Shown here piece after piece: positions 43,601 to 51,707 of a stretch of 51,707 nucleotides of DNA; position 1 is the stretch's first letter, and every line of letters begins with the position of its first letter. The stretch lies in the NCBI GenBank assembly GCA_002081555.1, contig MZNV01002540.1, positions 1 through 51,707 on the forward strand, in the 5' to 3' direction. The stretch is from Protostelium mycophagum. Its lineage: Eukaryota > Evosea > Variosea > Protosteliida > Protosteliaceae. A program made the translations under genes and the position numbers. The notes beneath the pieces were generated by a model. It was not told the DNA's origin, searched no databases, and worked only from the letters and a program-made list of their open reading frames with translations.

Positions 43601-45355
43601 CATACCCGATCAATGTTCCCGCCTGAAAGCCGATATCACTGACATCTGTGCCGTACACGGATAAAGCATCCAATTCTGAACCAAGTGTGATTGAGGACCA
43701 CTGATAAGTACAGATGATCTTGCTGTTGTCACAATCCGTATTCGTTCCATTCAATGTTATATTCTGCACTTCAGCTGTAACATAGAATGTATCCCTCTCG
43801 ACATTCACCTGTCCGGGTACCTACGGTCATCAGATCATCATTTATCTACATCCATACCTGAAATGATATGATAGGGACTGTCTGGCTGACATAATTCAGT
43901 GAGAATGCTTGTCCGCTAGAATAACAAGTGTAATTCCCGGTGGTGGTTATATCACTGATCATCATTGGTGTAGGATTTGCATTGGCACTGTAACAAGAGG
44001 AGGATTTGATGGAGGAGGGGATGGGGGTATTGGGTCCCAGTGATAATTCACTTCCATATGTGACGGTTGGGTATCGAGGATTGGCTTCTAATTGTAACCC
44101 AGATGGCTTTGTGTTATTATAGATATAACTGGGTGGTTTCGCACAGTCATAGGTGACGTATGAATAGACAATTGATGCAGGATCCACCGATGTAATGATC
44201 TTTGGACCATTATATACCGTCACACTGTTGGAAACTATGGAAACCGAGCCCTGAATGGATCATTAGATTGGAATAATCGATGTGAAATTACATTGGTTGT
44301 AGCTGATACTCCCAATCCATCGGTCACAGTCAAGGTCCAGGAGAATGCGCTATTTGAAGAGATCATATTAGCTGGTAATTGAAAGAGATTGGTACTTCCA
44401 GATAATTGGTTAGAACCAGATTCAACGGTCCAATTATAGGACAGAGCTCCTTCAAGATATTAAAAATAGAATAGAGATGGGTATGTACCGGCGGGGCTAT
44501 ATGCGAATGAAGCATCAAGAATAGCGTTACATCCCAACATTGTGGAAGGAATATTCACACGTCCAAGATCAGGTCCCTTTCATTTCAGAGGTGGTATAAC
44601 ATACAGTATTTATGGACATACCTGATTTCCTGTGGAATAGATATTGTTACTAGCTGAAGAGTTTGAGAGAACGATGTTGCCGTAGGGATCAGACCAAGCT
44701 ATTTTGGCACCAGCGGGGGCAGAAGAGAAGTTCGTCCAAAGTAGACCGTTAAAGGAATACAAGGCTGCAGAGGAACCATCACAATAGAGAAACGGTCTCC
44801 CGGTCACATAACCAGAGATGGCGAGTCGAGCAGTGCAAGGAGTGGGGAAGTTGGGAAGTGCAGACCAACCAGACTGAGTAGAATATTGCCACTGTTCGTT
44901 AGAGACTAGAAGGAGTAGACTCTTCTGAGAAGACCAGGCGGCAACACTTCCCGAGTTAACGGAAGGGAAATTAAAAGGATATTTGATCAGGGCACCCCCT
45001 GAATCAATGATGGAGTCAGACGTAACTATGTTAACTATCAGATACACAAAAGAAAAAGATAATACTTCTCCAAATGCCATCAGCAGTTGCTGCGACAGCA
45101 TCCGAATAAGAATTCGGAATTCCATTTGAAAAGAAGGCGGCACCACTTGTTGAAGGAGTTGTAAATTGACTATGAAAATGAGATGTTGACCATCTGAAAT
45201 ATATACCTCTGTGTCCAAGCTTTGAGAGAATAGGAATAGGTTAATAAGAGACTACCAGAAGCTGGGGTCGCTAATACAGTACCATTATACTGCCAGAAGA
45301 GAGCGTCTGAAAATCCGACAGACAACAATATTAGGAGACACAAGAGGCACCCCAT
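40062..45355 (-). CDS. receptor tyrosine kinase with REJ-like/GPS ectodomain and tyrosine-motif tail
   Basis: Signal peptide MGCLLCLLILLSVGFSDALF (ATG 45353-45355), a kelch/propeller-like region (SGWSALPNFPTPC, YSFNGLLWTNF; 44600-45180), then beta-rich repeats resembling the polycystin REJ module (TDCDNSKIICTYQWSS; TDGVQFSYGVSSES; 42400-44220). A GPS motif follows (42016-42150: CLYWNETG...CTTNHLTNF), then one membrane helix (about 41900-41976) and a basic stop-transfer RRKSREYKKRR. The kinase has GGGAFGDVYKG, VALKK, HRDLAARNLLV, VADFGMSRQ, FPVKWSAPE and DVWAFGIVMWEI. HRDLAARN and PVKWxAPE are signatures of true tyrosine kinases rather than TKL. The tail carries about ten tyrosine motifs and stops at 40062. 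About 17 short introns. In GPS proteins autoproteolysis occurs at HL-T; whether it happens here is unknown. Paralogous in layout to the receptor at 9137-13075. Confidence 0.8.
42016..42150 (-). other. GPS motif in receptor 2
   Basis: The encoded stretch reads CLYWNETGGT, then DGYVNCTTNHLTNFTV: the conserved C-x-x-W, C-x-x-x-HLTxF arrangement of GAIN/GPS proteins. It lies about 13 residues from the membrane helix, as in adhesion GPCRs and polycystin-1. Confidence 0.82.
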
Positions 45356-45663
45356 CTTTGCTGTGTTCCTGCTGAGAATGATGCCCCCCTTACGAGAGTT
45401 TTGGGTCGGTTATTACCGCACAAAAAAAATTGATCGGCAGCACTTCTACAACCGACTTTTTGGACAAGTCAAGAATGTCAATCATATCGTCGTGCCTTCT
45501 TCTGTCCATCATGAAAATCAATTCAACAGAATTGTCGTCTTCAATAAGTTATTCTCAAGTGTTTCAGAATTAAACGCACTTTCGGGATGAAGAACAATGT
45601 TTTGGAACGGGGACTAATTTTAGCGGAATAAAGAAGGTTACCACACACGAGAAAGAACAGAAC
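45356..45663. other. divergent promoter region between receptor 2 and IFT81
   Basis: About 300 bp. A plus-strand frame (45363-45590) lacks any domain and is probably chance. It should contain the promoters of both flanking genes; no consensus element is recognised. Confidence 0.5.
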
Positions 45664-48053
45664 ATGTCGGAGGTCGTCCAGTATATCGTGAATGCTCTCA
45701 ACAATGAACCATTCAAGAAGAATCTGACTCTTGTGTCTTTCGACAAGAAGGCTGGTCTTGAGCTTGTTGCTCTCGTCCAAGCAGTAATAGAAGAGATCAG
45801 TACCGCACAGAAGATTAATATCAGGACAGAAGCTCCCGATGTTACTGCACAGAGAATGGTCGATTTTTTGTGGCTATTGAAGTACAAATCACCAATGGAT
45901 GCGTGAGTAAAAATGATTCCCTCTTTGTGTAATGTTGAATAGATTCGTCTTCAAGCAGGGACTGATGGAGGGGAACCGAAAGGTAGTCTATCCTCTGCTT
46001 CTCTGGATGTTGCAACGTATTCCAGAGCTCAGAAAGCGTGCATATTTAGCCAAGTTTCTGTTGGACCCGAATGTTCCCGCAGATATGATACAGGACGATG
46101 GTGAGTGACTCCTTCTGGCACCATTCATTGAATAGTTCAGTATTTTTGGAGTTCAAACAGAGACAAAGCGATTTTAAGGAAGTACATAAAGCTGTAGAGA
46201 GAGTACGATCCTCTGGCTTTCAACCAGCAGACATGCGAACTAATCTCCAAGAATTAGAGAAGCAAAAAGAAAAGTTAATTGATAAGTTGAATGCAGCAAA
46301 GAAAAAGTTAGACCGCATGGTACGCAATAAATATTTATTCATGTCAGAATCTGACGACTTCAGCCTGATAGACAACAACTTTTAGATGCAGCCAAGAATC
46401 TGCGAACTGAAGAAGAGGAGAAGGAGAAGTTAGCGCATAGGTTGGTGCCTCACTTTGGAATGAATATCTAACTTGTAATTGCAGTATTATAGAACAACAA
46501 GCCCAGCTTACTCAAGTGGACATAAGATTGTCTGCTGAACAACAGAAACTGAAGGAAATGCAAAGTGCGAATAGCGACGGAGGTATATCAGCACAGTTGC
46601 AGCGATTAAAGGAGAATGTTGAGAATAATGGTTATTTGATGAATCAGCTTCCACAAGAGAAAGCTGCCAAACAGCAGTGGTGTGAGAGTTTGAGAAAGGT
46701 GAAAAGAAATGTGGAGATGAAGACTGATATCTAAAGGTGCTCAATGAACCAGCATTGTCTGACCAAGAACGTCAGCGCATGCAACAACAGATCTCCGCGC
46801 TACGAAATGATATAAAAAATCTAACAGCCAAAAGAGACTCCTCCGCCAAGTGAGTGTTATATGTCTTCCAATATGAGGCATTGAAATGAATACAGCACGG
46901 TTGATGGCAAATTAGCCTTCTACAGACAACAATTCAATGCTGTCGATAAGAAGAAGAAAGAGAAGGAACAAGCATTACAAGATTTATATGAAGAGCGAAA
47001 AGAGTTGCAAAACGAATACGCCGAGAAGGAGAATAAACTGGAGCAGCTGAATCCCGGAAAGGTAGAGAGGTTTTTAATTTTGAGGTGCTGAGTGAATGAG
47101 ATATTACGTGGAGAAGCATTGGATAAATATGTACAAGACCTCAGGAAGAAGACAGTAGTGTACAAGAAATACAAAGCAGAACAAAATATGATCAAGACAG
47201 AGGGAGGAATATTGATTAGAACATTAGAAATACTACAGGCAAAAGAAAATAAATCAAAGGGTGCCATTGAACAACTTGAGAACCAACGCGGAATCGCTGG
47301 ATATCAAGCCGAAAGAGAGAAGATGGAGAACGTGAGCCTTATCGATCAAACCAAGTGCTGACTGTATTAGATATCTCAATTAACCAGCGAGCTTAATGCG
47401 GCGAAGGCACTTGATCTTGACGAGATATCGAAGGTTGTGACGGAGATCAACAATGAGATAAAGAAGAGGAAAGCCAAACTTGCACCTCAAATCAAAGCAC
47501 TCCGCCAGCTCCGAACAGAACATCAGGAGGTGAAGCTTGCCATGTTGACCGTGATGATTGACCATTACAAAAGGTAGAGACGGAATGGAGCACAAAGAAG
47601 GGAGTGTACGAAACAGCGACAATGGGATTACAGAGCGAATCAGAGAGAGCTGAGCAAGAGAAGATGGCACTACAGGAGGAAGCAAATAGAGAAGAGTCTA
47701 GGTGAGATATAGAACAACTACAATTGGGTGACCAGATTAGATATCATTACTTGCACTGCATGGATCTCATACTGAATATGAATATTGCGAAAGCCAACGC
47801 AGGAGGGGATGGGACCGGACCGACATATAAGGAGATATATGAGAAGGCAACAGCAGAGCAGGATAATGCAGGAAAATCACTAAGAGAGCAGCAGAGGGTG
47901 ATCAAGGAGACGTACGAGCCAAACAAACAGCAGATCGAGATGTTTTCAGATCTGAGACAATTGATGAAAGTGAAACTGAAGCTGCAGAGCAGCGGACCAA
48001 GTGATTTGTACGGTTCACAGAGAAGTGACGAACCAGACAGATTGGTTCTGTAA
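45664..48053 (+). CDS. IFT81: intraflagellar transport protein 81
   Basis: The ATG at 45664 starts MSEVVQYIVNALNNEPFKKN followed by LTLVSFDKKAGLELVALVQA, QRMVDFLWLLKYKSPMDAF and PLLLWMLQRIPELRKRAYLA, which is the IFT81 calponin-homology-like, tubulin-binding N-terminus. The remaining three quarters is coiled coil (DFKEVHKAVERVRSSGFQPA; LEKQKEKLIDKLNAAKKKLD; YAEKENKLEQLNPGK) as in the family, with a C-terminus ending EPDRLVL at 48051-48053. Length around 680 residues agrees with IFT81. About ten introns, all short. IFT81 pairs with IFT74 in the IFT-B core and binds tubulin cargo. Its presence implies the organism builds a cilium or flagellum. Confidence 0.93.
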
Positions 48054-48113
48054 TAAAAATACAAGTAGAAATAATTCCAGTGTTTTATGGAGAGATCTAA
48101 GGCGAGAAGATGA

Positions 48114-48985
48114 TTACTGAGCGGGTACTTGCTGGGGTTGGGTCTCCTCCTTGGAGACGCCGTAGGAAGCGGGGGAGACTTCGTCGTCGTTGGGCTCCAA
48201 AACTCTGACAACATCAGGCTGGGGTGTCTTGGGTCCGGTGAGACCGTTGACATCCCAAGGAAGCATAATGGAGACCTTAACTCCAAGAACTCCTATTTAT
48301 TGTAAATAATTATAATCACAGATAATTGATTTACCGGCTCTGAGTAAAACGTGACGGAGAGCAGTGTCGACGTAGTAGGTGGTGGGGTTACCGGACTTGA
48401 TCATGTAACCATCCTTGAACTTCATGGCCTTAGCACGCTGGGCTCTCAACTTTCCGGAAACGATGACCTCGCATCCCTTGGCTCCAGACTCCATAACAAA
48501 ACGGAGGATTCCGTAGCAAGCTCTGTCATTTTTACATCAGATTAAATGAAAACTGACGTCAAACTGACCTTCTCACGGGGAGAGACTCAAGGAGCTTGTA
48601 TCTGAGGGACTCAGCCTGGGCAACGGCGCAAAGTCCACGGTTGGCAACACGCTCAGCGTACAGCTCAACGGCTCCCTCGGCGAATCCGAATCTCTTTTGG
48701 ACGACGGCAGTCAACTCGCGAATGCGTCTAGCCTTGTCTCCTAAGACGTTTCTGGGGCGAGTAGCTCTGATGATGATCTCGGTTCTGCTGGGGGTAACAC
48801 GAACCTTTCAGATATAGGTACAAGAACTCCAATTACACAACATCATTACACAGTATGATACTCACCTCGACTCCAGAGTAACCCTCCTCAGCGAGCTCAC
48901 GCTGTAAGAGCTCGTTAAGCTCAGCGTAGAAAACTCCGTCGGCAACGAACTTTCTCTTCTTGTTTACTTGACGAGTAGTGGCCAT
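48114..48985 (-). CDS. RPS3: 40S ribosomal protein uS3 (RPS3)
   Basis: Start ATG 48983-48985 ([40 protein letters not shown]). The KH domain follows ([33 protein letters not shown]), then [60 protein letters not shown] and [13 protein letters not shown], with a short eukaryotic tail ending in Gln/Pro-rich sequence at 48114-48116. Three introns near 48300, 48530 and 48810. Codon use is strongly biased toward C- and G-ending codons relative to neighbours, as expected for a highly expressed gene. A likely 5'-UTR intron ends just upstream of the ATG. It converges with IFT81, with 60 bp between stop codons. Confidence 0.96.
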
Positions 48986-49264
48986 TTTGTGATCTCCTCA
49001 AACCTGATGTTGATTAGACCTCATATCATGTATGAGATCATGAAAGAACAAGCAGACAGTTGGATTATAGTTGGATGATATAGAGTGAGTGAGATTGAAA
49101 AGAGAGAGGATGCAGCGTGTGACCTACACTTGGATGCTGTTGACGATGCTCCAAAAGGATCCTCTTGCTCAGTTCACCGTTAAACCCAAAACCCATTTTT
49201 TTTCCCTCCCTCCCCCTGAAATTACTGATCAATCGGGAAGTCGAACTTCGTGGTGATTTTTGAA
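48986..49264. other. divergent promoter region between RPS3 and the phosphatase-family gene
   Basis: About 280 bp containing a polypyrimidine stretch near 49195-49215 (TTTTTTTTCCCTCCCTCCCC), which, read toward RPS3, is a polypurine tract; a probable RPS3 5'-UTR intron lies next to the RPS3 start. No specific factor site is claimed. Confidence 0.45.
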
Positions 49265-50422
49265 ATGGCTCTTGAAGGTCCAGATAAGCTTGTTTACTTT
49301 GTCAGACATGGACAATCTCATTACAATGCTGCCATCTCAGCTGGCCTTCCTGGTAATTGGTGTCCGCTTGGAGGCAACTGAATGGAATAGATCCCTTCAT
49401 ACCAGATGCTGGACTTACGCCTCTTGGACTCACTCAGGCGTCACTATTAGCACAACACACTCGTTCTCTTCCAAGTACGTTTTTAGTTGACACCGTTTGC
49501 TGATGGAATAAGAACTTGATCTCCTTGTTTCCTCGCCCTTGAGTCGAGCTTTGCAGACTGTTAGCATTGGTTTCGCTGATCAACTCAAAAAGGTAATCAG
49601 ACCATTTGATTCAATAATAAAATTGTCAGACACCGAAATTAGTATTGTCAATGTTTAGAGAGAGGTTGAGCGGTTGGTAAGTGGTCGTAATCAATAAATG
49701 ATCTTTTTGTTGAGATTAATCTAATCAGCGACGATATCGGGAGTTCTCCCCAACACCTTCACAAGAGGTATCTGACAATATTTTATGGGGATTATTGAAT
49801 AACAAGTAGCTTTCCCTTATTTGACTTCTCGAATCTACCACAAGTTTGGTGGTATACAAATGATAAGAATGATAAGAGTACGAGGAATAGACATCGCATA
49901 CACTCACCAATCATAGATCAAAACTCAACAGTTGCTCGGTACAAGAAAGAACCGTTCCTTGAACCAAGAGATATCTTGAACAGCAGAGTGGAGGTATCCC
50001 AATTTTATTCTTTGTATATATTTCTGATAAATGTATGTGTAATGTGTGCAGGAATTTAAAAGGTGGGTAAGTGAGGGAAAAGAGAGGAAGATTGCAGCAA
50101 TTGGGCACAGAGAATTTATACGAAATCTGATCGGCTATTCCTTAGAGAATTGTCAATTACAATGTACCTATTTCGATCAAAATCTCAAAAAATTCCATCC
50201 TTGCAGATACCAAGAGGTAATATGATGTCATATTGTGTTATCTGATGTGACAAGATATGTTGCGAAGGGAGGCACATTGAGATGTACCAAGTGGATAGGA
50301 GGCCCATCAGAGATAACATTCCTCCCCATAATTTTATATCCACTGATATCATAGCAAGAGATATGATATCAGGACAGAGGACACATGTACAGATGGTGGG
50401 TAGAATGATGGGATATAAATAA
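49265..50422 (+). CDS. histidine phosphatase (phosphoglycerate mutase-like) family protein
   Basis: From the ATG at 49265: GPDKLVYFVRHGQSHYNAA contains the RHG active-site motif with the catalytic histidine. AGLTPLGLTQASLLAQHT follows (the family's LTxxGxxQA), then LDLLVSSPLSRALQTVSIGF (SSPLxRAxxT). The second half includes FLEPRDILNSRVEEFKRWVS and RKIAAIGHREFIRNLIGYSL, with the second catalytic histidine in GHREF, then ENCQ. The last exon reads HIEMYQVDRRPIRDNIPPHN and ends MVGRMMGYK at 50420-50422. The substrate cannot be read from sequence; the layout resembles the small eukaryotic group of cytosolic broad-specificity members rather than glycolytic dPGM. Several exons are under 60 bp, and the intron at 49665-49730 flanks one of only 18 bp, so the model between 49650 and 49800 is less certain. 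Confidence 0.8.
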
Positions 50423-50538
50423 AGAACACAGGTGGAAGGATATGTAGATTATAAGGTGGTGGAGAAGATAACGGATGATATGGACTGGCCCACCTACAAT
50501 CATATCATATTCGATACTCATACCGGTTGGTTTATCAC

Positions 50539-51605
50539 TCAACCAAAATCACGGATGTAGTAAAGCTGCTCTTTATTGTGAAGATCCATCCATTGTTTCT
50601 CACGCTTACAAGGATGTATTAATATTGCCTCCTCTACGTCTATCCCCTCTTTGTATCTAAGGATATTCATATTGCTTACCCACTCCACCTTCCTATTGCT
50701 CTTGATCTCTGCCTCCCTCACCCAGTGACTGGTTATCTTTATTCAGTTACATAAAGGATATGAGCAGTATACTCACAATGTCTTCTGGTCCTTTACGATG
50801 ATTATAGGCAAATGTATCTTTCAGTATATACCCAAGAATGTCCTCTGATAATAGATATCCCATTCCTTCCATATAATAGAGATTAAAATGCTCTGGAACA
50901 CATTATATTATAAAGGTCAGAAGCTGCAAACCTGATCTCAGACCTGCATAGGTCCACTCTCGCGGTAGTTGTGCTACCCAACATCCAAGGTTCTTTAGAA
51001 GGAGATAACTGTCCTCATCGGTTTTCATGTAGAACTTGTACCGATCCGCTAGCTGAACATCAACATTGTGGTGTCTGAACAAAGGAATATTTTCTTACAC
51101 ACCCAAATTCGTCACCGTCTGAAAATATTCATAGGTCTTTCCAGCATTCATGTTCTCGTTAATGTCTAATTCTTGTTGAGTTTCGCAAAAGAACGGCTCC
51201 TGTACCTAACATGAGAATATCCTGAAACTCCAGTTGTTCTTGATAAATAAGACTGGTGTTCTGATACCTTCCGACCACAAAGACGAGGTCAATATTGGTC
51301 GGTTTCTCCTTCAGATAAGTCCCTGAAAGATGTTGAAATCTTGGCGAGAAAGGACTTAGCGAGAGAGGAGACTTACTTCTGATTAGGTTTCTGCGCTGCC
51401 AACTGTTAGCGGTGCTCATCACTCCTATCAGGACCAGTTTATCTTCATTTTGAATTTCCTTCATGTAAAAGGAGAGGTGATATAACGTGATCCAACCGAA
51501 TAAGAGGAAACATATACTCAATCTGAAGAAGGTGAGACGCATGAGGTAAACGGGACATGTGTGGCATGCTGTGCTGCGGGAAATTGCTACCTCTACAACG
51601 CTCAT
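50539..51605 (-). CDS. beta-1,3-galactosyltransferase-like (GT31) type II membrane protein
   Basis: The ATG at 51603-51605 gives a short cytosolic part, a membrane anchor (LTFFRLSICFLLFGWITLYH), then the GT31 domain: VLIGVMSTANSWQRRNLIRS (family: RRxxIRxTW), DLVFVVGRY, FQDILMLDINENMNAGKTYE then YFQTVTN, the DxD motif in YKFYMKTDEDSYLLLKNLG, a YYMEGMGYLLSEDILGYIL segment, and GPEDI. It ends in KEQLYYIRDFG at 50539-50541. Such enzymes add galactose or GlcNAc in beta-1,3 linkage to glycans in the Golgi. DED fits the metal-binding position. Another in-frame Met just before the membrane helix could be the true start. The gene converges with the phosphatase-family gene. Confidence 0.82.
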
Positions 51606-51707
51606 GAAGATCAAATCTCACTTTCACCAGAGATGGACATCAACACAATAATCCGGTGCCTCGGTCGTACGCGTACAACCATACTGACACCGTAAAGGAA
51701 AAAGGAA

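Noticed and set aside
45363-45590. 75-codon plus-strand frame between receptor 2 and IFT81
   Set aside because: No domain, no signal peptide, and it lies in the divergent promoter gap.
47747-48286. 179-codon minus-strand frame across the IFT81/RPS3 junction
   Set aside because: It overlaps the last IFT81 exon and RPS3 in a different frame; both real genes are unambiguous.

Overview
The window looks like nuclear DNA of a free-living amoebozoan. Genes are packed on both strands with 50-500 bp between them. Most are split by many short introns (about 40-60 bp, GTGAGT/GTAAGT...YAG), and one tRNA carries an intron. Cilium/centriole proteins (IFT81, a CEP89-like protein) beside SH2 domains, tyrosine-kinase motifs, an SHAQKYF-class Myb factor and ankyrin/SAM kinases fit a flagellated protosteloid amoeba (Variosea, Planoprotostelium-like). 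That placement is an inference from gene content. Exon joins were read by eye, so spans are more reliable than individual splice sites.

Layout. 1-8.5 kb: intron-bearing tRNA-Tyr, a small tandem repeat, a TMEM53/DUF829 gene, an F-box/LRR gene, an EME1-type nuclease subunit and a small putative mitochondrial protein, all on the minus strand. 9.1-13.1 kb (+): a receptor with a hevein-type chitin-binding domain, an IPT-like segment, a GPS motif, one membrane helix and a degenerate kinase domain. 13.3 kb: tRNA-Ile(UAU). 13.5-20.1 kb (-): a very large multidomain gene (helical bundle, EF-hand-like/SH2, second SH2, PH, MORN repeats, VPS9). 20.3-23.0 kb (-): a Ser/Thr kinase, a short propeller-like gene and an aquaporin. 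23.5-25.6 kb (+): glucosidase II beta subunit. 26.1-29.2 kb (-): two small secreted or hypothetical proteins and an unidentified gene. 29.3-33.7 kb (+): a GRAM-domain gene followed almost without gap by an ankyrin-SAM-TKL kinase. 33.8-38.3 kb: ORC4 and a CEP89-like gene, divergent. 38.4-39.8 kb (-): SHAQKYF Myb. 40.1-45.4 kb (-): a GPS/REJ-type receptor with tyrosine-kinase motifs and a tyrosine-rich tail. 45.7-48.1 kb (+): IFT81. 48.1-49.0 kb (-): ribosomal protein uS3. 49.3-50.4 kb (+): a histidine-phosphatase family protein. 50.5-51.6 kb (-): a beta-1,3-galactosyltransferase-like enzyme.

The most interesting theme is phosphotyrosine signalling. One receptor combines a REJ/GPS (polycystin/adhesion-GPCR-like) ectodomain with a kinase bearing the tyrosine-kinase signatures HRDLAARN and KWSAPE, and ends in about ten tyrosine motifs. 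A second GPS receptor, with a chitin-binding head, carries a pseudokinase. A third gene couples two SH2 domains to a MORN-VPS9 (Rab5 exchange factor) C-terminus, an architecture resembling RIN and alsin combined. Together they suggest receptor activation linked to endocytosis or phagocytosis in a fungus-eating amoeba. The individual motifs are visible; the circuit is inferred.
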